Part shown: positions 1 through 12,462 of the stretch, piece after piece
Position numbering within the stretch: the first letter of the stretch is position 1
Layout: every line of letters starts with the position of its first letter
Assembly (NCBI GenBank): GCA_907163375.1
Contig: CAJQUW010006818.1
Location: forward strand, 1-64,000
Length of the DNA stretch: 64,000 nucleotides
Direction of reading: 5' to 3'
From: Prostheceraeus crozeri
Lineage: Eukaryota; Platyhelminthes; Polycladida; Euryleptidae
Made by a program: the position numbers and the translations under genes
The notes under the pieces: model-generated
Told to the model about the DNA's origin: nothing
Database searches by the model: none
The model's input: only the letters and a program-made list of their open reading frames with translations

Positions 1-1570
1 TGTTTTTTGTTTTTTTGAAATTGTTTTGTGTTTGTGATTGTTTGTTTTTTGTGTTTTGTTTGTTTTTGTTTGTTCTTGTTTTTTTGTGATTTTTGTTTGT
101 TTGTGTTTTTGGGTATTGTTGTGTTTTTTTTTTGTGCGTATGTGGTGTGATTGTTTTGTTTTGTTGTGTGGTGATTGTTTTGTTTTTGTTTGGGTGTGTT
201 GTTTTTGGTTTGTTTTTGTTTGTGTTTTAGATGTTGTGTTGTTGTTTTTTTTTTTTTTTTTGTTTTGTTTTTTTTTGTTTGTGTTTTTTTAGGTTTTTCG
301 ATGGTGTGTGTTTTGTTGTTGTTTATGTTGTTTTGGTTTTTGTGTTTTTTTGTTTTGTGTTGGTGTTTTGTCTTGTTTGGTGTTTGTTTTTGGGGGTTGT
401 GGTTTTGTTTGTATTTTGTTTTTAGATTGTTTGTTTTTTTGTTTGTTTGTGTTTTGTTTGTTGTAGATTGTTTTGGTTTTTTTTATGTTTTTTGATGTTT
501 TTTGTTTTTTGTTGTGTTGTGGTTGTTTTTGTTGTTTTTTTGTTTAGTTTTGTTTGTTGTGTTGTTTGTTTGTTGTTTCGAATTGGTTTTTGGTTTTTGT
601 TGTGTTGTGTTATTTTTTTGGTGTTGAGTTTTTTTTAGGTTATTTTGTTTTTTTTGGGTTTTTTTTTTTTGTGTTTTTTTTGTTTATGTTGTTTAGGTGT
701 TGGGTTTGGTTGTTTTTTGTTGTTTAGAATTCTTGTGTTGTTGTTTTTTTTTTTGTTTTTTTTTTTTGTTTTTGTTTATTTTGTTTGTTGTTTGTATTTA
801 TGTTTTGATGTGTTTTTTATATTTTGTTTTTTTTGTTTTGTTGTTATTGTTTTTGTTTGTTTGATGTTGTTTTTTGGTTGTGTTTTTTTTGTGTTTGTAT
901 TTGTGTTTTTAGATGGGTTTTGTTTTTGTTGTTTTGGTATGTGTTTTTGTTGTTTTTGTTTAGTGTTTGTTGTTGTGTGTAGTGTTTTTTTGTTTTTGTT
1001 TGTTTTGTTGTGTTTGTTGTTTTTTGTTTTGGTGTGATTTGTGTGATTTTGTTTTGTTTTTTGTTTTTTTTTGTGTTTCTGTTTTTTTTTTTTGTGTTAT
1101 GTTTTGTAGTGTTTTTTTTTTTTTTTGTTAGTTTTGTGTTTTTATTTTTTTGGTTTTGTTTGTGTGGTCTGTTTTTGTGTTTATTTGTTTTGTTTTGTGT
1201 TATTTTTGTTTGTGTATTGTTGTGTTGTTGTTTTTGGTTTTGTTTTTTTTTTTTGTTTGTTTTTAATGTTTTGTTTTGTGTGTTTTTGTTTTGTTTGTTT
1301 TTGTTTGTTTTTTTTTTTGTTTTTGTGTGTGGTTGTTTGTTGTTTTTGTTGTTGTTTGTGTGTTTTATTGTGTTTGTTTAGGTGTGGTTGTTGTGTGTTT
1401 TGTTTGTTTTGTTTTTTTGTTTGTTTTGTTTTGTTTAGATTTTTTGATGGTTGTTTTTTATTGTTTGTTTGTTGGTTTTATTTGTGGTTGTTGTGTTGTT
1501 TGTTTTTTTGTTTTTGTTTTTTTTTGTTTAGTCTTATTTTTTGTGTGTTTGGTTTATTTGTTTAGTTGTT
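1..1570. repeat. T/G-only low-complexity tract
   Basis: The plus strand is almost entirely T and G, with only scattered A and C, in irregular TTTTG, TGTT and TTGTG words and no fixed period. It stops abruptly near 1,568, where normal base composition resumes. Long open frames here are artefacts: stop codons need A, and A is nearly absent. It could be a decayed simple satellite or an assembly-edge artefact; no coding content is supported. Confidence 0.9.
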
Positions 1571-2385
1571 TAGATGCCACCCATGACAAGATAGCTAAGA
1601 CTCAACCGATTGGCGTTCAAAGTGCTACGTTGAGAACTGCGTCAAATGCCCAACATAAAACATGAGTTGCCCCAGCGGTTTCGGTCTAAAATATGACACA
1701 CTCCCTTGCCGCACTTATCACTACGGCATCATCCGCCGTCCCGAAGGAACACCCTGTCAGTGGAATATTACAGCAAAACTCTCCGTGTCATGCTCGCTTT
1801 CAGTGAAAAGCCGCTTGTATCATGGTAAGACTGGCGTGTACACACTTAACCATGCCTTCATTGACTTCAGCAGGATCGAAAACCCAGAAACCTCCAAGAA
1901 TAGTGAATTTAAATTTTTCAACTTTTTAGCACTACTTATGAAATCTTGTAAGTAGTCTGTCACTATAGGTCTGATCAATAGCGATCGAACCTTTTTTGAA
2001 TCAAGTCAAACGGACTTGTAGAAGCAAAGTTACAAGCCTCTAAAGTTTTGGGGTCTTTTATGGGCTGGAGACGAAGGCCATCTCCTGGCGAACCTTAAAG
2101 TCTGACGCCTTAGCTGATATCAGCATTGAAATTTTCTAAGTCGGTTCCTTACGGGAACCCGAAATTTGGAATGTCCGATGCTATCATCAGAGCTCCGGAG
2201 TTCACCTACCCTAACCCAGTCGGGAGGAGAACTGATTTCCACAAGTAGAGTTTCCACTTATATAGTGGAACTTAAAGTAGAGCTTCCACTTATATAGTTT
2301 GCAGCGATCAGCTGATGACGTAATATCCATCATCCAAATCTTTAAACACGTCTACCTCCGGTTCTAGTGCTCCGATTGACTTGAA
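1571..2385. other. Unassigned single-copy-looking sequence
   Basis: The composition is normal after the T/G tract. Only short open frames are present, the longest about 97 codons on the plus strand at 1,662-1,955. They show no motif I recognise. I see no terminal repeats, splice-flanked exon or RNA gene. Confidence 0.4.
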
Positions 2386-2389
2386 ACTA

Positions 2390-3330
2390 ACGCTCTAGAT
2401 GCAGAATGGCACGCTGATTCCAAGTCTGGTCTCTGTTTTCTCGTCTTCGTAAAAATTCTAATTCTGTCGTTTTTTCGCCAATGTCCAACATTTTCAATGG
2501 CGTTTCACATCTAAACGAAGGCAGATAGGAACAAGCCGTTTCTTCCACTGAATTTGTCTCACTGTTAGGTTTCAAACGAGCTATCACACGACTTTCTACC
2601 ATCTCTAGCACCAAAGTTGGAAGATCGCTGCCGAGGGGGGGAGGTAAGAACTTTTACTCTCCGATTGAGTTGGAAACACGTTCCTAGACCCAAAATTAGC
2701 CAAAAAGTCCGAATTTGCCCCCCGTTTTCCATCCCAGCACTCCTTCATGTCGAAAAATGGACTTTCTCATCCCAAAACAACCAAAACCTGCCTTTTCCAA
2801 CTTTGACGTTTTTCTGCCATTTTCCTCTCTAAACCCAGGAAAATAGAACCAAACTGAGCTTTCCACTGCATTTTTCTCACTCTTAGCTTTCAAATGAGCT
2901 ATCACACGACTTTCTACAATCTCTAGAACCAAAGTTGGAAGTCTGAGAGGAGGGGGGGGCGCCCTCGAAATTTTTTCTCTCCGATTTCGCTGGAAACATC
3001 CTTCCTAACCCAACATTTCACGTAGATTCCAAATCTGACCTCCGTTTTCCCATCCGAGGCCTCCTTCATGCCGAAAAACGACTTTTCTCATCCCAAAACC
3101 ACCAAAACATGCCTTTTCCAACTCTGTCGTTTTCAGAGATTCCACCCCTTGCTGCTCCTCCTTCCATCCTTCCCAACCCAAAATTTCACGTAGATTCCGA
3201 ATCTGACCTCCGTTTTCACATCCGAGACGTCCTTCATGCCGAATTTTTCTCATCCCAAAACCACCAAAACCCACCTTTCCTCACTCTATCCTTCCCACAT
3301 TCCTACCCTTACCTCACTGGAAATCTCCTT
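2390..3330. repeat. Degenerate tandem repeat array
   Basis: Related blocks recur with spacings of about 170 and 290-320 bases. Each contains variants of TCTGACCTCCGTTTTC, CCTTCATGCCGAA, CTCATCCCAAAACCACC and CCTTTTCCAACT. The phrase CTATCACACGACTTTCTAC occurs at about 2,581 and 2,890. The CGTAGATTCC phrase occurs at about 3,021 and 3,189. Copies differ by substitutions and by presence of sub-blocks, so this is an old minisatellite-like array. Open frames on the minus strand merely echo the repeat. Confidence 0.75.
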
Positions 3331-3423
3331 CCTTCCTTCCAGAGGGGGGTAGGGAACAGTTTCTTTCTCTCGGACCCATCCTTCCATCACATCCCTGTGC
3401 AAACAGAAAGTCGGCCTAGGTCT

Positions 3424-3512
3424 GGGCCGAAGTCGGCAAGCAATTTCGGGCCGAACGCGACGTGTCCGGACGCCCCTAAGTCGGGCCGGGTTCGGCTGGT
3501 CGACTTCGGCCC
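3424..3512. repeat. Short GC-rich inverted repeat
   Basis: A perfect 12-base inverted repeat, GGGCCGAAGTCG at 3,424-3,435 and CGACTTCGGCCC at 3,501-3,512, encloses a GC-rich spacer that stands out from its AT-rich surroundings. It may be the relic of a short palindromic element. No target duplication is visible. Confidence 0.5.
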
Positions 3513-3529
3513 GTAGTGTATTGACCATA

Positions 3530-6500
3530 TGTAGCGGGTCGATTTGTGGTGGCAGAATCCAGTCCGCGAGATCTGCGTTGGCTTTCCTTTACCTAACCGC
3601 ATGTAATATGCAATAACAACTACTCAGATGATGAAACTTACCTAGATTGAATCCACTGAAGGTCAATTTTGTAAACGTAGACATCGGGATTCAGGTTGAT
3701 TGTACCTCAAACAAGTTTAATTCTTAAATACAATGGATAATAACAATATCATATCCAGTAGTATTCAAAACTATCGTAGATGAGGTTCATTAGGATATTC
3801 TGCTCCTAAATTTTGATGTCTGAAACCAACAAAACTACATTATAAGCGAATTTTGGATAGCAAAACGCAGACAAACTGTGAACAATGATGTAAAACATAA
3901 ACCATGTAGAGCTCTATAACGACGCATAATAGAGAAGTATATGACACAGAAATGGGCATTAATTTATTGTAAGATGAAAGGTGATAATTAATCTAAACTG
4001 TTTTTATAATTCATCATTCCAATAATTTACAACAGCAACGAGATAATCGACAACACATTTTCCCTGGGTGGACAACATGCCGTTAAAGCAGAAAGTCCGA
4101 TGAATTTGATATTTAATTTAAAATGATTTCTCCTTTATCTGAAATAAATAACAACGTATCGCAAGATGGTTTACTTACACATCCAAACCAACTATGTAGT
4201 GAAACATTCGAACCTCTGACTTATTTTCAAAGTTTGCGACTTGTTGCCAAACAGGGTTGAGAAGGGAAGAACGTGGTCCCGGCTGCAATTCACATTTCAA
4301 GGAGGCTCAAAAAGGCCAACAAAATAATACTTAAAGCCGAGCTATTACTAATACAAATCCGCTAGAAAATTCTCATCCCTTAGAAAAAAAATTTCAATCC
4401 CGATTCACGACCTTATATTTTAAATAAAGCTTCTTGTAATGACACCCGACGTCCTGAATGCTGACTTGATTACGGGAATAACCCAATGCTGGTAAAATCA
4501 AAACATTCGGAGGTAATGACAAGAATAGCCTTACAACATATTTACACATTACACAGTACTGTCAATCACATCACTCAGTTACAAAGAATCGCAAAAAATT
4601 ACTTGTCACAGTCGGCAGACGATGAAACGTCAGGTGTCATTTCATGAAGTTTTATTCAAAATGTAAGGTCGTAAATTGTGAATGAAATTCTGTTTTTTTC
4701 AACCAATGGCCAACCTCCCGTGAGACTATAAACTGAAACATTAGCATACACACGGAAATTAAATGACATGAATGGATTAATTAATTAATTAATCATTAAT
4801 GAATTATTGCCAACAGTGGTATGGCATAATTTTCTCCTTTAATTTTTTTGTTTGCTTATAAGAATGCTTTCAATTGCCTCAGCTCTTTTTCATGTACAAT
4901 GGGCCTAATTGCACAACACACTGCCTAATTATACTATATTACACGTAGGCCTGACAGAACGACAGACGGCTTGCTCACAGACTACATAATCGAAAAGCAT
5001 CAATTAACGAATTGAATTTTTTCAGATGGAGGACATTCATGTTTATTCACCACTCCTGTTTTTAGGAAATATGCTTCAATATCAAGGATCGAACTTTCCA
5101 TCTCCTATCAACGATCATGATGAATCACGCGATTAATTATATTAATCAATTAATATATAATATTAATTATATAATGTTATATATAATATAAATATTAATA
5201 TAAATCAAATACATATTTTATTTTGTAACTTCAGGACAATTAGAATGGTTGGCTTAGAATCTGTTACTGTACAAGTTACCTATGATGCGGTTTATTCACT
5301 TGATTTACGAGTACGATTTATTTGCTACTCACATGTCTTAATATTGTTGACACACCATATACACTCCATTTAGATACTCATATATCCGCGGTGATAATCT
5401 TCAACAAAGGATGGCAACATGTATACTATCTTCAATGAATAGAGAAAACTGCACCGTCAGCTGTTCGACGAGTTGATTCACACCCACACATCACATGAGG
5501 AATCCGTGAAGTAACTGATAGACGCAGCGCGCGGCGAAGAAATGCATTGCAATGTTCGAATTCGGGAGGCTCGCCATCATGAAGACATGATAATTCCCTT
5601 TTAGAATAGGTCAGAAATATAAATTAGGTAATTACAGTGGTCGGGATGCATTAGAATGAAGTCATGTTTTATAAATAATCATGAAAACTTACTATCGTAC
5701 ATGCATACTCGTGAAACATCGGAAAATGATGGCATTTCTACCTGAGCGCCTTATATGGACTTCTAAATATAGTACCCAATACAGGATTCCCGTCACAGTG
5801 CAATTAATCGCTATGTTCCGAAGTCAGCTACGTTTTCCGTGTTGCCGAAGTTCTGCCGAAAGTCGATTGACCGAATTATGACGCACTTGTGCCGACATTC
5901 ATAAAAATGCGTGGCTATAAAAACATTTCTATTTATTTCATATTAAAATATCCTTCGCAGTTGATATCATAACATAGATATTATAAATTACGATAGAAAC
6001 TTCACTAGAATTGAAATTGTTTAAGATGGCCGAACAGTCGCACTTTGCTGTTTTCGGCCCGGACACGGTCCGACATTTACGTTTGCACAGGGATCCTTGG
6101 CCATCTCCTTCCTCTCTCCAGAGGGGGGGGGCTGAGTCAGCATGATGACTCATCGCTGCTCATTTTGTCCTTGAATTTGGGACGGGAATACTACTCTCGT
6201 GGAGCATAAAATTCACAATAAATCTAATCTAGTTAAATATCACTCTATCAAACAAAAAATATTCACGACTTGTATTACCGAAAAAAAATTATTTGACAGT
6301 AGCATGTAATACACATTTTTGTTGCTATGTGACTTAAAGCTGCACATACGAAATGCATACCAGAGTTATGCGAAAAAGGATGAATTTGCATCGGATCTCG
6401 TATATAAAACATACCAACAACTTATATTTCAGTCTAAAACAGCCAATCACAGATAGAATAGTTCGCATCGCTACATACATTTGAAAAACATACCAGATCT

Positions 6501-8430
6501 CTGTAAACATACGAGAATCTCGCATCAAATGTTAGTTTCAAATTGTATGTGATTTTGGTATATGCTTGTATGTAATTTTCGCATCCAGCGATTTACAGTT
6601 CACCTGTGAGATTTGCAGTTTTTACACTTTTGGTGAAACTATCACGAATCAGACTGATCATGATAGCAATACAGAATAAAGAATAGTATTTCACAAATCC
6701 TTCATGTCATGTCAATTTGGAGAGATAGTGTAGTTCGCTAAATTATCAATTAGATGGGTTACCATCACTAAAAGCTCAGCTTTATTATAAAAAGATTATT
6801 TTCTGAAGCGTGATCATATCACAAACTGCCGCTGAAAGAGTAAAACACCATAATCAAGGAAGCTGATCATAATTAACTTTAAAAGATGCTAATGGGTCCA
6901 CATTACTATTCAGATTCAAGAAATGACGCCTCGAGAATCATAAAATCATGCCGCTGAAAATTGAATTAAAAACATGACATCTCAGCCAAGAAGCTGTCAA
7001 TTAGTTTTCAACTTTTCCTTGAAGACTTGCAGGTACTTGCAGTAATACATTTCATGAAATTTCCTAGATCATCAGTTTAATTTCTGCTTAATTAAACTGC
7101 TTGTTAGCAAATATTCATTCCTTTTGATATCCAACTTGTTTGATACTTTTTGTAAAGGGGCTTCATGTCGGTAGCATATAAATTTTCAAAAATTAAGCTT
7201 TTTAAAAACTGCTCGAAATATTTTTTGGACCACGGGAACATAATCTCCTCAAAAACTGAATATTTTGAAATAAAACTTTTCACCTTTTACAGATACTTTT
7301 TTGAGTCGACACTCTACATACATATGCTTACTTTATGTTTCATACCATGCAGAGTATATCAAAATTGGTTAAAGATTTGTTGTAATTCTGACTTTTACAT
7401 GACTTGAACCCAGTGATTTCCAATTTGAAAATATACATGCGCATTATTATTTTTATTATTGCATCAGTTAGTTTCAGCCACCTCGTTCCCCGTTTCATCA
7501 ATACATTGCGTTAATAAATAAAGGCATGAAGTTTCTTCTTAATATCAGGTAGTATAGGAAGCAATATAAATTTTCTAAATTTATCATTTCTTTGCAAAAA
7601 TTTCTCAAGTTTTTCAATGTATATGGATGCATCATCTTTGCATACGCGCGTTAGACTCCTTTTCCAATTAAAATTGTACACAAAACATCATTAAGCAACC
7701 ACGATCACTATGACAGCTCTTCATAAACTTGGCATTGTCTTATTGGATAAGGTAAGACATTACTGTATTATCATCAAACTTGGAAGACTGCACAATCATA
7801 GTATGAGCAATGTGGGCTTACAAGTCAATAACAATATCCTTTATCCTAATTTCGGCAATTTACACTTGTCCGTCTCCCTTCAAACTGCATTTCGGCGTCT
7901 GTCAATACTGGAATACAAGTATTGAAATCACAGAATTAGACAGGTCGTCTCTTCTTCCATTTGACTAGAAGGGAAACATTGGAACATGTAACGTACATGT
8001 AAATGAAATGGCACAATCTCCTGACTAAATACCATAGCAATCGAACAATCAGCAGTCAGTTCAACAGTAAACACACCAATATTGTGCAAAGTTTCAGTGA
8101 CTGTTATCAACCGGATCACACAGCGAAGAGACACTGACGATGTCAAGTTCTACAGAGAAGTTTGTGAACGTTTTTTCATGCGCCTGCTAACTTTTTCTAA
8201 AGTGATCGGAGGACCCAACATTATTGAGAAAACTTTTGCGCAATGATCTGAATTCTTCGAATCTGAAGGAATCGTGGCGATCGGAGCATTTTGAAGGAAT
8301 TCAGAGCAATCCACAAGCGACGCACGACTATTTTTCCTATCTCTGCAAGGGATCAAAAGTTTCTTTTTGCCCACTTATTAAGTTCCTGCATGTGCCATCT
8401 GTTTGAATCAGTTTGGACTTCTAGCAAAGT
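3530..8430. other. Gene-poor AT-rich region
   Basis: No exon-like, transposase-like or RNA-like sequence could be supported apart from the repeat copy at 6,205-6,599. Local AT-only stretches occur (TTAATTAATTAATTAATC near 4,777 and an ATTAAT-rich block at 5,130-5,210). All open frames are below about 80 codons and lack recognisable motifs. Confidence 0.5.
6205..6599. repeat. Partial copy of TA-flanked GTATG-rich element
   Basis: This block is closely similar to 61,137-61,546. It begins CATAAAATTCACAATAAATC, shares AAAACAGCCAATCACAGATA, and ends CCAGCGATTTACAGT. It matches the right part of the complete 1-kb element at 60,542-61,546, so it is a 5'-truncated copy of the same non-autonomous DNA element. 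It has no coding capacity. Confidence 0.75.
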
Positions 8431-8534
8431 GATACGATTAAACAATCTAATTCTGTGATTGAAATAGTTGACTGGCGTGGTTCTCAACTTGCTTGCGCTA
8501 AAATTGGCGGAGAACTGGTCACAAATGACAATGC

Positions 8535-9665
8535 CAGTCCGTTTCATAAAAAGTGGATCATCCTAAAATTTGACTAAATAAAACATAAGTATGATACAAA
8601 AAGTATTTTTCATGTTATTTCATGTCCCTAATATATTTAAATGTCCTTATATAATCTGATAAGCTATGATACAGTAACGGTTCTTAAGAAGCTAATATTT
8701 TGTGACCTTACCCTTATTGTCAATGACATTACCAATTCGTCTAGGCATTGATTCGATGATATCGTTGATTTTGACTGATCTAACTTTCTCCACTCTCTTT
8801 TTAACAGTGACGTAAGTTGTGATACGCCATCTGTAGGTAGCAGTGAACGACGAACGTTACGTTTTAGAATACTCCATGCATTTTCTATGGGATTCAGATC
8901 AGGAGAACGAGCTGGCCAAGATAATGTCCTAAGCCCTAATTGAGACTTGCATAAGTTGACTCTACTACTCCTGTGACACGTAGCATTATCATCCATACAT
9001 AACCAAGTCGATGGATCACCAAGTTGATCTGTCATTTGGCCAATGTTCATTCGTAAAACATTCACATAGCGTTCAGAATTCATGGTTCCTTGCTGTATGT
9101 GAAGTAGTTCTAGCAAGGCTTACACTTTGCCTTTTGTGAATGCGATCTCGTTATTGTTCATTTGTGCTTTGTATTGTTTTCAACCGGTAAGAGACAGATT
9201 TCTAGCTGAAAGCAATCAGGAGTGCTGCCAACACCACCGCAACGAAGTCAGGAAGCTATGGAACATGAAGTCCAGTTAATCACATGTAGCAGTTACATTA
9301 TTGTTGATGAATAATGGTGCTATCCTTGCTCTGATTGACCGATTTTCTTTATTTTTGTTTTGCTTGATAGTTTTTGGCTTGTAGAACAACATATTACATA
9401 ACAAAGAAAACAAATGTAATTTTATAAGAGTGAGGTATGATTTTGTGTAACATTGCTAAATGAAGATCAAATTATCTACTACTTTTTTTATCTATAACAG
9501 GAAAACAACTCAATATTCATGCTTGAAATTTCCAACAATGATATTAGTAAGCACAACTGACATATCTTCCAAATTTCAGAGAAATTCGTTCAAGTTTGGC
9601 GGAGTTAGACAAAGTTGAAGTTAAGGCGATGTTTAAGGGTGATCCATTTTTTATGAAACAATCTG
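8535..9665 (-). mobile_element. Tc1-family transposon, internally deleted copy 1
   Basis: The left end CAGTCCGTTTCATAAAAA and right end TTTTTTATGAAACAATCTG form the imperfect terminal inverted repeats shared with the copy at 10,960. The right end abuts TA; the left TA appears altered. Compared with copy 2, about 370 bases are missing near 9,108 and replaced by a short unrelated filler, and a one-base deletion in a T run near 8,770 shifts the transposase frame. It sits inside the C-type lectin pseudogene. Confidence 0.9.
8664..9116 (-). pseudogene. Tc1 transposase fragment (copy 1)
   Basis: The frame retains the second and third parts of the DDE catalytic core: the DDNATCH segment with the second aspartate and SPDLNPIENAW with the final glutamate. 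The first catalytic aspartate and the N-terminal DNA-binding region are removed by the internal deletion. Beyond DQSK the frame diverges from copy 2 because of the one-base deletion, so the C-terminus is spurious. Not functional. Confidence 0.9.
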
Positions 9666-10246
9666 TACAAGAGATTGGGAGTGATCAATTACTTCATCGG
9701 ATTGACTGATGCACTCGATGAACGCTACGCTAATAAAAGTGGTTGGCGATGGACCAATGGAAAAACTACACCCAATTCAAGCAAGCTTGCATGGCACTGG
9801 GGAGCTCCTAGAATCATGGTAGGCAATGTATTCGCTCCCTTCGATTACGTAATACAATCTGGTAACTCGGGACGCTTTCAAGATGCTCCATTATCATCCA
9901 CTCAATATTTACGAGTAGTCGCCATGTGTCAGCCACGAGATGGCCTCAACCCTACGTGGGCAACAAAGAGGTCTCACAAGTTTCGCAGCGTTCCACTGAC
10001 AGCTGAACTTAGAGGTCTGCGTGGTGCCAGGATGGACAGAAGTTATGCAAATGGGGGTTGTTTTCGCAGACTGACAGTGATCAATCTGAAAACATGCGCA
10101 GTAGAATGTTCACAGGAAGAAAACAACTGGCGTGTGGCTTTCTATTATCACGCGGGAAGGCGTCAATGAAATTTGGTTCTTTACACTGATCAGCTTCATA
10201 TCACGCTTTCAGAAGGATGGAGGAAGTTTGTACGTTATTAGATGCA

Positions 10247-10959
10247 ATATTTTAGTTGACAGTAAGTCGAATTGTTTTGCAGAAAAACAAATTTCTCGAT
10301 TGTTGATAGTTTTCATCATTTTAAAACCTCTATTTTACAAGTTACCGCTAAAATAATTGTTTGCAGTTTCACCAAGTATACTTGAAGATCCTTTATTCGT
10401 CTCCGTGCGTTTTTTGGATATCCTATCACTTTAATTGACCTGTATAGCTGGTAATTGCCCGCTAGGAAGGTAATATTTAATCCAATGCACTGGAAGAAGC
10501 ACAAGACATGTCCATTTTTAGTTTTACAGATATTATTAGATAAAGACTGACCTGTGAATAGGTATTTACATGATTGAAAACAAGTTAATTTTCTATTCAA
10601 ATATTCTTGATAATCATAGACATATCAATCACTCCATTCCTTGATCATCACAGCACGTCGTCAAATAAATTTCTCTACTCAACTCGTGCGTGAAATTGTT
10701 TCCTCATAGCATTCGAGCTCGTTAGATTTAAATGGCACTCACTCTTACGGGCTCGGGCATTTAAGATGTCTAACTCGTGGAATGCTATAAAGAAGCAATC
10801 ATGCACTTTGCGTAAATAACTACACTAACTACATATTCACAAGACTGTATATAGTCATATAACTATATATAACAGGAATACTCACTCATTCGACGGTAAA
10901 GATTAGGTGAATGTCTCACGCCTTCTTCAAATATTCTGAGAATAGGATAAGTCAACATA
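10247..10959. other. No gene seen between pseudogene and second Tc1 copy
   Basis: The sequence between the end of the lectin/PAN reading frame and the second Tc1 element is AT-rich. It contains only short open frames, with no recognised motif or repeat boundary. Confidence 0.4.
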
Positions 10960-12462
10960 CAGTCCGTTTCATAAAAAGTGGATCATCCTGAAATTTGACT
11001 AAATAAAACATAAGTATGATACAGAAAGCATTTTTCATGTTATTTCATGTCCCTAATATATTTAAATGTCCTTATATAATCTGATAAGCTATGATACAGT
11101 AACGGTTCTTAAGAAGCTAATATTTTGTGGCCCTACCTTTATTGTCAATGACATTACCAATTCGTCTAGGCATTGATTCGATGATATCGTTGATTTTTGA
11201 CTGATCTAACTTTCTCCACTCTCTTTTTAACAGTGACGTAAGTTGTGATACGCCATCTGTAGGTAGCAGTGAACGACGAACGTTACGTTTTAGAATACTC
11301 CATACATTTTCTATGGGATTCAGATCAGGAGAACGAGCTGGCCAAGATAATGTCCTAAGCCCTAATTGAGACTTGCATAAGTTGACTCTACTACTCCTGT
11401 GACACGTAGCATTATCATCCATAAATAACCAAGTCGATGGATCACCAAGTTGATCTGTCATTTGGCCAATGTTCATTCGTAAAACATTCACATGGCGTTC
11501 AGAATTCATGATTCCTTGCTGTATGTGAAGTTCAGAGCGGCCATTGGTCCAAATGCCAGCCCAAATCAGTAGAGTCCCACCACCTTGTACCCGGGGACGA
11601 CGTAAATGTCTCGGAATTTCCTGATCAGATTTTATCCATAATCTCAATCGACCATCACTATCCTTCAGACGGACTGATGCCTCATCAGACCAGACAACCC
11701 GATCCCATTGATTTCGCCAGTGACAATGACTCATTGCCCATCTGAGACGTCTTTTTGTATGCTGATCTGATAATTCGATCTGAGAGGGCCTCTTACAGCT
11801 CTTGAAATTCGACTCAATAAGTCTTCTACGAATAGTGGACTTAGAAATAGACGAGTCTAGTGCAGCCATCTCGAGATACTTTGATCAACTTTAACAAATC
11901 TCAAAATTAGGCGGTCTCTACGGGTTGCTTTTTGTGAATGCGATCTCGTTATTGTTCATTTGTGCTTTGTATTGTTTTCAACCGGTAAGAGATAGACTTC
12001 TAGCTGAAAGCAATCAGGAGTGCTGCCAACACCACCGCAACGAAGTCAGGAAGCTATGGAACATGAAGTCCAGTTAATCACATGTAGCAGTTACATTATT
12101 GTTGATGAATAATGGTGCTATACTGGCTTTGATTGACCGATTTTCTTTATTTTTGTTTTGCTTGATAGTTTTTGGCTTGTAGAACAACATATTACATAAC
12201 AAAGGAAACAAATGTAATTTTATAAGAGTGAGGTATGATTTTGTGTAACATTGCTAAATGAAGATCAAATTATCTACTACTTTTTTATCTATAACAGGAA
12301 AACAACTCAATATTCATGCTTGAAATTTCCAACAAAGATATTAGTAAGCACAACTGACATATCTTCCAAATTTCAGAGAAATTCGTTCAAGTTTGGCGGA
12401 GTTAGACAAAGTTGAAGTTAAGGCGATGTTTAAGGGTGATCCATTTTTTATGAAACAATCTG
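10960..12462 (-). mobile_element. Tc1-family transposon, near full-length copy 2
   Basis: A 1.5-kb element is flanked by TA on both sides (10,958-59 and 12,463-64). Terminal inverted repeats begin CAGTCCGTTTCATAAAAA at the left and CAGATTGTTTCATAAAAA (reverse complement) at the right. It encodes a Tc1 transposase on the minus strand. It is nearly identical over shared parts to the copy at 8,535, which indicates recent activity of the family. Confidence 0.92.
11117..11869 (-). pseudogene. Tc1/mariner-superfamily DD34E transposase
   Basis: The 250-codon frame contains a helix-turn-helix-like SISKSTIRRRL segment. The catalytic triad is complete: D in VVWSDEAS, D in FMDDNATCH and E in SPDLNPIENVW, with 34 residues between the last two, the spacing of Tc1. 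Family members are about 340 residues, so the N-terminus is short. The missing part is visible just upstream in another frame (RDRLILRF, typical of the first Tc1 DNA-binding helix region), with stops between. A frameshift has therefore detached the paired-like domain. The catalytic core looks intact, but the copy is probably inactive. Confidence 0.85.

Larger units (their letters stand above)
8437..10246 (+). pseudogene. C-type lectin / PAN-like domain pseudogene split by a Tc1 element
   Basis: Left of the Tc1 element the frame reads WRGSQLAC...GGELVT, the typical second-cysteine/GGELV region of a C-type lectin-like domain. Right of it the frame reads FIGLTD, GWRWTNG, FQDAPLSST and AMCQ, the second half of the same fold. 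A further segment with CAVECSQE and VAFYY resembles a PAN/apple module. The TGA at 10,167-10,169 stands where the PAN pattern suggests a cysteine; the frame then stays open through LVLYTDQLH to a TAG near 10,246. The two lectin halves are also out of frame by one or two bases just after the insertion site. Extracellular carbohydrate or protein binding is typical of the family. Here the frame is interrupted by a transposon, a frameshift and a stop, so it is very probably dead. Upstream exons were not identified. Confidence 0.7.

Noticed and set aside
38-1665. Many long open frames rich in F, C, V, L
   Set aside because: They arise because the tract has almost no A, so stop codons cannot occur; the translations are low-complexity and without motifs.
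10167-10169. In-frame TGA in the lectin/PAN frame as a selenocysteine codon
   Set aside because: The locus is already broken by a transposon and a frameshift, and the position fits a cysteine-to-stop change; no SECIS-like element was seen.
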